DNA of 10,544 bases from CAWAPS01 sp963783945 (lineage in GTDB: Bacteria > Actinomycetota > Acidimicrobiia > Acidimicrobiales > Palsa-688). Location of the stretch: assembly GCA_963783945.1 (NCBI GenBank), contig CAWAPS010000039.1, positions 1 to 10,544 on the forward strand, in the 5' to 3' direction. How positions within the stretch are numbered: position 1 is the first letter of the stretch; every line of letters begins with the position of its first letter. The notes under the pieces are model-generated. The model did not search any database. It was given only the letters and a program-made list of their open reading frames with translations, and was not told the origin of the DNA. The translations under genes and the position numbers were made by a program. This document shows positions 1-7,472 of the stretch, piece by piece.

Positions 1-485
1 GTACAGAATATCCTGCGAGCATAACTCGTCGAGGGGCACGTACTACTCCGAGACCGACTCGCTGGGTTCAGATGCCCTAGAGCCAACCACTCTCAGGCAT
101 ACCTTGCGCACGTATCCGCCAAGACCCGACGCGACCCAGACTTCGAGCGCGCTTCAAACGCATCGATCTCGCAGCTTCGGCCCTCGGATTCGGTGAGGCA
201 AACAACCCCCCATTCCTCGCGACGTGACGGACCGTACTACGCCGAACAGAGTCGTCAGCGAGAAGTCGATCAAACCCATCCCCGTGACGCGTCACGAAAT
301 ATGAGGGATTTCCCCGATGCGCCGGGAGTGAGCGGGCTGGCATTGTCAGGGACGTCAGTTCCCCGCTTGCGCACGGACCGGGAGGCTAGAGCGGGCTTGC
401 AAGACGTGGACAGCCCGGCGCCCGAAAGTACACCCGATAACGAGTCGTCCCCGGTGTTGGAGACGCCTGACCGTGGAAGGACATA
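1..485. other. Region with no convincing gene
   Basis: I recognise no protein family in any frame. An open frame runs from a GTG at 193 to a TAA at 484-486 that overlaps the ATG of the next gene (TAATG). Its product would be an Arg/Pro/Ser/Asp-rich 97-residue chain with no domain, and its codons are not clearly GC-biased at the third position, so I do not call it. The minus strand is also open for 88 codons (77-343) without recognisable content. The stretch probably holds the promoter of the secreted-protein gene at 486, but I could not place confident -35 and -10 boxes. A perfect palindrome lies at 283-296. Confidence 0.5.
283..296. promoter_or_regulatory. Perfect 14-bp palindrome, possible operator
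   Basis: CGTGACGCGTCACG reads identically on both strands. It lies about 190 bp upstream of the secreted-protein start at 486, in sequence that does not look coding. Perfect palindromes of this length are typical of sites for dimeric HTH regulators. No regulator gene adjoins it in the window, so the role is inference. Confidence 0.3.
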
Positions 486-1007
486 ATGAAACACAAGACT
501 GCCCTAGGCGTCGGCGTCGTCGCCTGCTGCGTGCTCGCCGCCGGACTCTTTGCCGGACTTCCTGCTCAGGCCTCGCCTTCCTCGGCAACGGCGGGTAAAT
601 TTAAACCCGGGTACGTTTACCAGGGAACCTTGACCAGCCAAAACGTGGTCTTAGGGCCTCAATCCGACCCTACGGTTGTGGTTCAGACACCGCCGCTACC
701 CGCGGGGACCTACCTCGTCACCGCGACAGTTCCGGCAGTGATCTCGGGTAACGACCAAATCGTTTGCGCTACTGTTCCAGCGAGCCTCGGAATTTCTACC
801 AACGACGGAGTATTCGGAACCGCTGGGAACGGCAGTCCCGGCGCGATCTATGGGACAGCGAGTATCACTGATACATGGAGGGTTATGACGACCGGCGATC
901 GAATCGATCTCGTCTGTAACTCATTCAATTATGGGCAAGGCACGTATACCGGAAGCGATTCCATCACTGCCCTAGCGACCAAAGGCATTACCCGGACGAA
1001 CAGCTGA
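486..1007 (+). CDS. Small secreted protein of unknown function
   Basis: The 173-residue product begins with a clear Sec signal peptide: a basic start (MKHK), a hydrophobic core at about 7-25, and an A-x-A type cleavage site near residues 27-29 (PAQA before SPSS). The mature part of about 144 residues is rich in Thr, Val, Gly and Ser, with alternating hydrophobic segments that suggest a beta-sandwich, for example the PAGTYLVTATV stretch at 72-82. It has exactly two cysteines after the signal, Cys94 and Cys144, which could form one disulfide. There is no second membrane segment, no LPXTG motif and no lipobox, so it is probably released or loosely wall-associated. The ATG at 486 is supported by GGAAGGA at 475-481. 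It resembles the many actinobacterial exported hypothetical proteins with a GTYLV-x-A-x-V strand, but I cannot name a family. It may be monocistronic: the next gene starts about 290 bp downstream. Confidence 0.8.
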   Translation: MKHKTALGVGVVACCVLAAGLFAGLPAQASPSSATAGKFKPGYVYQGTLTSQNVVLGPQSDPTVVVQTPPLPAGTYLVTATVPAVISGNDQIVCATVPASLGISTNDGVFGTAGNGSPGAIYGTASITDTWRVMTTGDRIDLVCNSFNYGQGTYTGSDSITALATKGITRTNS

Positions 1008-1286
1008 ATTCTAGGCACGTAAGCCTGTGCGATCGTGCTTCGAGCTTAGGTCAACTGCGGAGATGGGGTTCGTCTGTGTCGTGGCCTCGAGGCACCTCTA
1101 AGGACGGTGTTCGACCGGTGTCCCTGCGGGTCGTTGAGTGCTGAAAGGCGTCCACACGATGAACCGCTCAGTCTGGTGAAGAGATTCGACCCGCCGGCTC
1201 GGAGCTATTGCCTGCGTAGTCGAGCGACCAGACCTACGATGGCGTTAAGGACCACTTGAAGCGCATCAAAGGCGAATGAGGTGGTT
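1008..1286. other. Intergenic region between the two + strand genes
   Basis: No gene recognised. It presumably holds the 3' end of the first transcript and the promoter of the zinc-ribbon gene. Short GC-rich inverted repeats are present, such as CGACC...GGTCG around 1110-1132, but none is followed by a T-run, and I could not find well-spaced promoter hexamers. Confidence 0.4.
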
Positions 1287-1292
1287 AGGAGA
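1287..1292 (+). promoter_or_regulatory. Ribosome binding site that fixes the start at 1300
   Basis: AGGAGA ends seven bases before the ATG at 1300. An in-frame ATG at 1276 has no comparable site and would add eight residues ahead of the zinc ribbon, so 1300 is the better start. Confidence 0.7.
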
Positions 1293-1299
1293 ACGAGTA

Positions 1300-2337
1300 A
1301 TGGCTACCTGCGCCAACGGTCATGAAGTGAGCCCTTCGTGGGCGTTCTGTCCAACGTGCGGAGCGCCCTTCGGTGAGCCTGCCGCGCCATCCGGCCCAGC
1401 AGCTGTACTGGCCGATTCGTCTGGACCGCAGGAGGCGGGGACAGAGCCGAACGTCTCTCCCGCTTCTGGGGTAGCTGATCCGAGATACCCTCCTCCCCCC
1501 GATCAGCGGGCCCGATACACGCCCTCGTACCAGCAAGGCGGGTACCCGGCCCCGTTACCTGGCACGAACGGACTCGCGATCGTGTCGCTCGTTCTGGGCA
1601 TCCTGTGGATCTACGGACTTGGCTCGATTCTGGCACTCATCTTCGGATTGGTGGGGCGAAACCAGATCCACCGCTCAGGCGGCAGGCAGCGGGGCCTGGG
1701 CTTCGCCATCGCCGGTATCGTCCTCGGTACCGTCGGCATCATCGCGGCCGTCTTGCTGACGGTCCTTTTGGGCGCCGCCGGGAACAACCGGGATCGCACG
1801 AGCACGGCGTCTCCTTCGTCAGTGCAGTCGGTTGCACCGACGTCAGCGACGTCCCCTACCAGCGTCACGCCGCTCTCCGTTCTACGTCCACCGGATGGGT
1901 ACCAGCTTCTCACGGGTCAAGGATCCCAGAATGGACCGATCACGCCCAGTGACTTCGATAACTTATGGGGCGACCCGGTCAGCACGCATTTCGTGCACGG
2001 CTACGACGTCACATATCTCAGCAACACTACGGGCGAGGCGATCGAATCGACGTTGTTCACGTTCGCGTCTCCAGCGGACGCCTCCGGCTTCGAGCGGCAG
2101 ATCGTTGGTAACGTTCAGGCGGCGAACTTGTCACCAACGATGGGGAGTTTGACCTCCATACCGAGATCTGTGATGCTGAGAGGGACGAAAGCGGACTCCT
2201 TCGGCGACTACTATATCGACGTCGTGGCTCTCAAAGGAGCAACCGTCATGGTGGTGGAATACAGCAACGACAGGCCTCCGACAGGCGTGCCCGACGTCCT
2301 AAGAACGTCCGCTTCGCAGCAATACGCTGAGCTGTAA
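1300..2337 (+). CDS. Zinc-ribbon, DUF4190-like membrane protein with extracytoplasmic domain
   Basis: The 345-residue product has four parts. Residues 1-25 form a small zinc ribbon, with Cys4 and His8 followed by Cys17-x-x-Cys20 as likely ligands. Residues 26-87 are a Pro/Ala/Ser/Gly-rich flexible linker with tyrosines and prolines. Residues 88-160 hold two hydrophobic helices (about 90-112 and 133-157) separated by a basic loop, the arrangement of DUF4190 proteins, including the usual GLAIVSLVLGI-type first helix. A Ser/Thr/Pro-rich stalk of roughly 35 residues follows, then a mixed alpha/beta domain of about 145 residues to the end. By the positive-inside rule the basic loop (GRNQIHRSGGRQR) is cytosolic, which places the zinc ribbon and loop inside only if both helices form a hairpin; the exact topology is uncertain. 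The C-terminal domain has no family I can name. A signalling or envelope-stress role is possible but unproven. Confidence 0.85.
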   Translation: MATCANGHEVSPSWAFCPTCGAPFGEPAAPSGPAAVLADSSGPQEAGTEPNVSPASGVADPRYPPPPDQRARYTPSYQQGGYPAPLPGTNGLAIVSLVLGILWIYGLGSILALIFGLVGRNQIHRSGGRQRGLGFAIAGIVLGTVGIIAAVLLTVLLGAAGNNRDRTSTASPSSVQSVAPTSATSPTSVTPLSVLRPPDGYQLLTGQGSQNGPITPSDFDNLWGDPVSTHFVHGYDVTYLSNTTGEAIESTLFTFASPADASGFERQIVGNVQAANLSPTMGSLTSIPRSVMLRGTKADSFGDYYIDVVALKGATVMVVEYSNDRPPTGVPDVLRTSASQQYAEL

Positions 2338-2536
2338 CCACCCCTAGGAATTTCGCGGGCCGAGCCTTGGGCGATAGCCCGTGAGTTAGCGGTTACGAAC
2401 TCGCTATATCCTACGTGCGGAGCCCCTAGTTGGCCGAGCAGAGGCCTTGGAAGTCAACTCGTGTCGGGACACTGCTTCCACCAATTCCATCCCTGGCCGC
2501 CCGTCATGCTGCCCGGTGGTATTACTGCGATAGAAG

Positions 2537-3073
2537 CTACTCTCCCTCGGACAACGGGATGTCCGCTCCGGCTGGGCCGTCCCGAGACGCTCTAGCCACG
2601 TCCGCTTGTCGCTGCGCCGCGTGAGCGGCGACGCCGTCGCCGGCAGCCTGGTTGGCTTGGGCGAGCGCGGCCCAAGCGCTGGCCGTATCAGGATCTATTG
2701 AACCGAAGGCGGCCTGGGCTATCGCCAGGACCTCTCGCGCCCGAGCACGCGCCGTCTCGATATCGCCCAGATCGCAGGCCAGTCTGCTTGTGCTGATCAA
2801 AACCCGTGCCAAGGTTCGATTCGCTTCTTCGTTCTCGAGGCGACGAGCCAATCCGATCGCGATGGTCGCGCTGAGTCGGGCTGCTCCGGGGCGACTGGCC
2901 TCAAGGTCCAGGCGGGCTCGCAGACATTCGACCACGGCGAAGACCCCGGTCTCGTCGTCCGGCAAATCGGCGCCATGCCCGAGAACCGACGCAAGGTGTG
3001 CCAGTGCTTGATCGGCACCCTGGACGTGACCAAGATCGCGATTACTAGGACGACAAGCTGCAGCGTGGACGCT
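2537..3073 (-). pseudogene. C-terminal remnant of a TPR-like helical protein
   Basis: The minus strand is open from just inside a TAG at 3074-3076 to a TAG at 2537-2539, about 178 codons. The sequence is strongly helical and Ala/Arg/Leu-rich, with TPR-like spacing, for example the segments CDLGDIETARARAREVLAIA and DPDTASAWAALAQANQAAGD. Such repeats mediate protein contacts and form the C-terminal part of many actinobacterial NB-ARC/AAA regulators. No ATG lies in the open frame. The only non-CTG start is a TTG at 2965, which lacks a Shine-Dalgarno site and would begin inside a helix; coding-like sequence extends upstream of it to about 3045. I therefore read it as the tail of a longer gene whose front is lost. 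It could still be a short expressed gene from the TTG (142 residues). The parent family is not certain. Confidence 0.5.
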
Positions 3074-3076
3074 CTA

Positions 3077-3536
3077 CTCATTGGTTTTGCGCTCAAGCTC
3101 GCTTACCAGACGCATTGGCCGAGAATCTCCACCACCTTTGTCTGCCAGGAACGGTGTTTGCCATCTGAGGCAGGTACCGGTGTCACGGTCGAATGGACCT
3201 TCCAACAAAGTGAGCACACACTTCCGGTATCAAGTTCGCCCTTTCGCCTCCCAATGGGATCCCATCGGTGGAAGCAACCAGTCTATCGGCACCGGAGTCT
3301 CCCCATATCAGGGACAACATCGACCCGACCTTAGCCTGAGTATTTCCAACGGAGGGTTGTCGACCATACGAGCGATCGGCTGGGGGCCGGAAGGAGAACA
3401 ACAGAGCCCCTGGCAGGGAGCCTTATGTATAGAGCCGAATGGAGCGAACCGGTCTATTGGGGCAAAGGGCTAGTGAGATTATAGGGGGCGCACGGGTCCC
3501 GCCCAGCCGCCTCACTGCCAGGGATCACTCGCGGCG
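3077..3536. other. Gene-free stretch between two remnants
   Basis: Two overlapping open frames of 119-130 codons exist on the plus strand (2975-3334 and 3081-3473), but their translations are low-complexity in Ser, Arg and Gln and match no family I know. On the minus strand the ORF at 3183-3401 is equally unrecognisable. Base composition is visibly less GC-rich than in the cyclase gene. A 12-bp palindrome, ATGGGATCCCAT, lies at 3254-3265. Probably degraded or non-coding DNA. Confidence 0.5.
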
Positions 3537-4066
3537 TTAGCCTCGGTCGCCGATCATAGGTTGCACTTTGACTCCGGTGGCAGTGAGGGACCGGCGGATC
3601 TGTCAGGCGTGGCTCGAGAAGGTGCAGTGGCAGGCCGGCTACAACGACTCCGTACGGCATCCCGTGGTATCGATGAGCGCGAGGGAGTGGCGGAGCCGCC
3701 ACATCCTCGTGAGCGCATCAAGCGTACGGCGAACCTCCCGCGGCGGTGATCGATGTAACCGAGGAGTTCGGCCTTGGTGAACGTACGGTTAGAAAGGCGT
3801 AGGTGTTCTCATCAAAGGGTTGTGGCGGTGCCCATGGCCCGAACTCGGCGGCGCGGTCGTAGTCAAGGGTCAGCAGCGCGCGGTATCCCAGGAACCAGGG
3901 GGCCGAGCCGTGCAGTCCCCCCTGCGGCGCCGGAGCGGTGGAAGCCTCGTCAGGCCAGAGGTCCGTCCCCCAGAGGTCGTCGGGACAGTCCACCAACGCC
4001 ACCTCCATCCGCCGCAACGCTTGGTCGAACTCGCTGGCAATGTCTCTAAATAAGCGGGTTCTCCAC
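3537..4066 (-). pseudogene. DinB-family protein pseudogene (multiple frameshifts)
   Basis: Joined across frames, the minus strand encodes a DinB-superfamily four-helix protein. The first part reads LFRDIASEFDQALRRMEVAL, a DDLWG segment, then GLHGSAPWFLGYRALLTLDYD and WAPPQPFDENTYAF, a pattern of DinB_2-like proteins. After a one-base deletion near 3790 the frame continues as TFTKAELLGYIDH. After deletions near 3734 and 3707 it continues as RRTLDAL and then AHRYHGMPYGVVVAGLPLHLLE. After a one-base insertion near 3611 it continues as QIRRSLTATGVKVQ, with an in-frame TGA at 3604-3606. The helix that normally carries a metal-binding His (YHAL) here reads YRAL, one transition from CAC. DinB proteins are metal-dependent enzymes or thiol transferases; this copy cannot be made as one chain. 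The N-terminus is unclear: a GTG at 4066-4064 is the best guess but is itself out of frame. Confidence 0.8.
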
Positions 4067-4242
4067 GTCTTCGGTACAGAGCAGACGGAACCGGCCCCAA
4101 ACAGGGCAGGGACCTGCTGTTCCCCGAGCACCAACTCGTGCTCGCAGATCGCCGGCGCCGTTGTGGCGCTTTCCGGACCGCTACTCCGCCCCCCGGCCCA
4201 GAGCGCCGATCGCCGAATATTTGCGCTGCCCCGGGCGTGCAA

Positions 4243-6942
4243 TCATGTCCTGCCGGAGTCGGGGTTGGCGGTTTGGTGGTGGGCGCGTTCGATTTGGCGT
4301 CGGGCGTAGCCGACGGCGTCGGCGAGGTCCATTTTGGCCCCGGTGGCCGTGCAGCTGTCGAAGGCGGCGTCGCCGAGCGCTGCGCGCAGGTGGTCCACAA
4401 CGGCGGGGAGGGCGACGACATACTGACCGATGGCCTGGTTGGTGCTGGCGCCGTACAGGGTAGCCGCGACGTCGGGCCGGTCGAGCCGGTCGAAGCACAC
4501 GGCTAGGTGGGCCAGCGTCGAGCCCATGCTGGTGACGTTACCGGCGCCTTGAAAAATGTGGAGTGCGGTGTCGAACATGGCCAAGGCCTGGCAGGCGTCG
4601 CCGTGCATCGCTTCGAGCCCGGCGGCGTTCTGGACGGCAATCCCCTCAAAGAGCGGGAGTCGGTGCTGCTGGGCGTAGACCAGGCCTTCATGCAAAAGGC
4701 GCAAGGCTCGGGCCGGATCGGCCCGAGCGAACGCCAGCCCGGATTCGGTCAAGGCCATGGCGACAAGGAAGGGGTTGCCGTGGGCGCGGGCGGCGGCCAA
4801 GGTGTCCTCGGCGATAGCCATGGCCTCCTCGGCCCGCCCAGCCAACGGCAGTGCAAGCAGTAGCCCGCACCGCCCCACGACCCGCGCGGGCCCGGGCTGG
4901 GCGGCGAGGGTGGCCCAGATCTCCACAGAGCGGTCCAACCGGCCGGCCAACAGATTGGCGTTGCCATCCCAGGCGTGGCTCCATGCGGGGTCGAACCCGT
5001 CGAAGCGGGCGTCGGCCTCCAAGGCCACCGCGGCCTGGGCGCATCCGACGGCTGCGTCCGGCCGCCCGGTGTAGGCGCACAGGCTGGCGGCAGTGTACAG
5101 GCGGGGCAGTTGGGCCAGGCCGGCGGCTGGGGCCGCCTCGAGGATCTCCTCGGCCCACCCGGCCGGCTCGTAACGCTGCAAAGTCTGGCCCAGCATGGCC
5201 GTGTGCGCGGCGATGGCCGCCGCGGTGGCAAGGTCATCTTGGTCGGCGGCCCAGCGGAACCCGGTCCGCAGGTTGGCCAACTCGACCTCCACCCAGTCCA
5301 CCGCCACCCCCTGGCCGGGCCCGTCCCACATGCTCCAGTAGGTAACGGCCAGCTGGGCGAAGTAGCGGGCGTGACGGTCCCGGACCTCGCCGATGGTCCC
5401 GGTGACGGCCAGCTGGTCGTGGGCGAACTGGCGGATGGTCTCCAACAGGCTGTAGCGGGCGTGCCCACCTGCACGCTCCACAACCACCAGCGACTTGCGC
5501 ACCAGCGCATCCAGCACATCCAACAGGGCGTACTCGTCCCCGCTGTCCTGGCCGACCACTGCCACCACCGCGGCCAGGTCGAACCCGCCGGCGAACACCG
5601 AAACACGTTCCAACACCATCCGTTCGTCGGCGTTGAGCAGGTCATAGGACCAGCCCACCGCCTGACGCAACGTCTGGTGGCGGACCATACCCCGGCGCGC
5701 CCCTGACAACAGCCGGAACCGGTCGCCCAAGCGGTCGGCGACGTCCTGGGGGCTCATGGCCATCATTCGGGCCGCGGCCAGCTCGATGGCCAACGCGATC
5801 CCGTCCAGGCGGCGGCAAATCTCCATGACCGCGGCAGCGTCAGCAGGGTCGCCCAACCCGAATCCGGGCACCACCGCCCGGGCCCGGGCCAGGAACAACT
5901 CCACCGCCGCCGAGCCCAGCCCGGCGGCCATATCGAGGGACGGGACTGGCCACAAGTGCTCGCCGGCGGCCCGCAGGCCCTCCCGGGAGGTGGCCAGCAC
6001 CTTCACCGTCGTGGTGCGGGCCAAGATCGTCTCCACCACCTCCGCGACCGCGTAGAGCACGTGCTCGCAGTTGTCGACCACCACCAACATGTGCCGCCCC
6101 GACAACGCCACCGCGACACCGTCGGCCACGCTGCCCCCGGCCCGAGGGGTCACCCCCAATGTGGTGGCCACCGCGTCGGCCACCGCCGCGGGGTCGCCCA
6201 CCGGGGCCAGCTCAACCAGCCACACCCCGTCAGCGAAGCCGCCGGCCAGCTCGGCTGCCACCTGGACCGCCAGGCGGGTTTTGCCTACCCCGCCCCCCCC
6301 GGTCAGAGTCACCAACCGGTGCGCCCCCACCATGGCCACCAGCTCGGCCACCTCACTCTGGCGGCCCACAAAACTAGTGGCCTGCTCAGGCAGGTTCCCC
6401 GGCAGGCGGTCACTTGAAGCCAAAGCCGGGAAGCTACCCCCGCCCACCTGAAACACGTGCATGGGCCGATCGAGGTCCCGAAGGCGATGCTCACCCAAAT
6501 CGGTCAGACCCAACCCAGCGTCGCCGACCAGCTCCGCCGTGGCGGAGGAGCACAATACCTGCCCGCCATGGCCGATAGCCATGAGCCGGGCCGCCCGATT
6601 CACCGCCGTCCCGAAATAATCCCCATCCCGCCACTCCGCCTCACCGGTATGCAAACCCATCCGCACCCGCAGGGGTGTAGCGGTAGGCCAAGGCTCAGCC
6701 TCCAACCATCGTTGCGACGCGATGGCCGCGTGCACCGCCGCCGAAGCCGATCCGAAAGCGGCGGCCATACCGTCGCCCATGGTCGAAAACACCCTGCCCT
6801 CGTGCTCTGCGATCACCTTCCGGAGCAGCTGGTCATGGCGGGACAACGCCCGGCGCATGGCCGCCTCGTCCTGCTGCCACAACCGAGTGGACCCCTCAAT
6901 ATCAGTAAACAGGAACGAAACGACTTCCGACGAGCCAGCCAT
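4243..6942 (-). CDS. Class III nucleotidyl cyclase / NB-ARC-type ATPase / TPR regulator
   Basis: From the ATG at 6942 this is an 899-residue soluble protein. Residues 6-166 are a class III adenylate/guanylate cyclase domain: metal aspartates Asp14 (FTDIEGST) and Asp57 (TMGDGM), Asp108 in DYFG, and the transition-state Asn115 and Arg119 (VNRAAR). The usual substrate-specifying Lys before TxGD is Ser53. A FVGR segment (191-194) opens the ATPase, with P-loop GGGGVGKT (215-222), Walker B LVVVDNCEHV (286-295), sensor-like LATSREGL (316-323) and a GLPL-like RLDGIALAIELAAAR (378-392). A winged-helix-like region with HQTLRQAVGWSYDLL (422-436) and YSLLETIRQFAHDQL (about 500) follows. The remainder is Ala-rich helical repeats of TPR type, ending without a LuxR HTH, unlike mycobacterial cyclase-AAA-LuxR proteins such as Rv0386. 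It may couple a ligand or partner signal to cyclic nucleotide output or act as an ATP-dependent sensor. An in-frame GTG at 6945 and TTG at 6993 are alternative starts; none has a strong ribosome site. Confidence 0.92.
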   Translation of the reverse strand: MAGSSEVVSFLFTDIEGSTRLWQQDEAAMRRALSRHDQLLRKVIAEHEGRVFSTMGDGMAAAFGSASAAVHAAIASQRWLEAEPWPTATPLRVRMGLHTGEAEWRDGDYFGTAVNRAARLMAIGHGGQVLCSSATAELVGDAGLGLTDLGEHRLRDLDRPMHVFQVGGGSFPALASSDRLPGNLPEQATSFVGRQSEVAELVAMVGAHRLVTLTGGGGVGKTRLAVQVAAELAGGFADGVWLVELAPVGDPAAVADAVATTLGVTPRAGGSVADGVAVALSGRHMLVVVDNCEHVLYAVAEVVETILARTTTVKVLATSREGLRAAGEHLWPVPSLDMAAGLGSAAVELFLARARAVVPGFGLGDPADAAAVMEICRRLDGIALAIELAAARMMAMSPQDVADRLGDRFRLLSGARRGMVRHQTLRQAVGWSYDLLNADERMVLERVSVFAGGFDLAAVVAVVGQDSGDEYALLDVLDALVRKSLVVVERAGGHARYSLLETIRQFAHDQLAVTGTIGEVRDRHARYFAQLAVTYWSMWDGPGQGVAVDWVEVELANLRTGFRWAADQDDLATAAAIAAHTAMLGQTLQRYEPAGWAEEILEAAPAAGLAQLPRLYTAASLCAYTGRPDAAVGCAQAAVALEADARFDGFDPAWSHAWDGNANLLAGRLDRSVEIWATLAAQPGPARVVGRCGLLLALPLAGRAEEAMAIAEDTLAAARAHGNPFLVAMALTESGLAFARADPARALRLLHEGLVYAQQHRLPLFEGIAVQNAAGLEAMHGDACQALAMFDTALHIFQGAGNVTSMGSTLAHLAVCFDRLDRPDVAATLYGASTNQAIGQYVVALPAVVDHLRAALGDAAFDSCTATGAKMDLADAVGYARRQIERAHHQTANPDSGRT

Positions 6943-7307
6943 CACCCCGGCAGCATCCCACCTCAACAGCCCCGCCGCTCCCAAACCCCCCAAAGGTTCA
7001 GCGCCCAGACTGTCTCAATTGCCCCCGCGGGCGCCGACACAAGTCGTATCCACCGACGCCAGCACGCACACACAACCCGGGAAAGCAACATGCCGAGCAG
7101 AACACACCTGCGCCAAACGCCGATCGACTCCCCAAGCTGCGAGCACTGGTGGGCAGTTACTTAGCTATGTTCATGATTGGGATGTCTAAGGGTCGCCCGG
7201 AACGATCAGCAGTCGCCGCGCTGAACAAACCTCGGCTCGGACGCCATGCTCCGTCCCTGACGCGACTCCTTATCCCGGCAAGCAGCGCCCGGCCCGAGAG
7301 GATCCCA

Positions 7308-7318
7308 GGCTCTAGTAG
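7308..7318 (+). repeat. 11-bp direct repeat, copy 1
   Basis: GGCTCTAGTAG, repeated exactly at 7436-7446. Both copies lie in the 165 bases before the excisionase-like gene. They contain CTAG, which is usually rare in high-GC bacterial DNA. They could be Xis or integrase arm sites, or a remnant of an attachment region; this is inference. Confidence 0.5.
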
Positions 7319-7435
7319 CGGTCACGGTTTACCGGCCTCTCAGAACGCTCACTCACGTTCGGCCCTGAACGGGTAATGGATTGGCCCCTCCAGGCCCCGA
7401 AGGCAGCACGACCTTGCGCCACCGGCCGGACGCCG

Positions 7436-7446
7436 GGCTCTAGTAG
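7436..7446 (+). repeat. 11-bp direct repeat, copy 2
   Basis: The second exact GGCTCTAGTAG, 128 bases after the first and ending 11 bases before the ribosome binding site of the excisionase-like gene. A protein bound here would affect that gene's transcription or translation start region, which would suit autoregulation. Confidence 0.5.
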
Positions 7447-7457
7447 GTAGCACTGGC

Positions 7458-7464
7458 AAGGAGG
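7458..7464 (+). promoter_or_regulatory. Strong ribosome binding site for the GTG start at 7473
   Basis: AAGGAGG ends eight bases before the GTG at 7473. It is one of the strongest Shine-Dalgarno matches in the window and supports a non-ATG start. Confidence 0.8.
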
Positions 7465-7472
7465 ACAGAGAC

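Larger units (their letters stand above)
6943..7472. other. Divergent intergenic region between cyclase and excisionase-like genes
   Basis: About 530 bases with no recognisable gene; the plus-strand open frames here continue from antisense of the cyclase gene or are short and featureless. Both flanking genes read outward, so promoters for both should lie here, though I could not place clear hexamers. The right half contains two copies of an 11-bp repeat, listed separately. No tRNA was recognised. Confidence 0.5.

Noticed and set aside
3254..3265. 12-bp palindrome ATGGGATCCCAT in the gene-free stretch.
   Set aside because: Isolated, short, and with no adjacent intact gene to regulate.
4155..4169. 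GCGCC-GTTGT-GGCGC hairpin about 75-90 bases after the cyclase stop, a possible terminator.
   Set aside because: The stem is only five pairs and there is no T-run on the minus strand; such hairpins are frequent by chance at this GC content.
4749..5706. Long open frames in other frames and on the opposite strand of the cyclase gene (298 codons at 4749-5645 minus, 243 codons at 4975-5706 plus).
   Set aside because: They are by-products of high GC content within a strongly supported gene; their translations are Pro/Arg/Trp-rich and show no domain.
6457..7164. 235-codon plus-strand open frame running from antisense of the cyclase domain into the intergenic region.
   Set aside because: Its first two thirds are antisense to conserved cyclase motifs, and the rest has no recognisable content or ribosome site.
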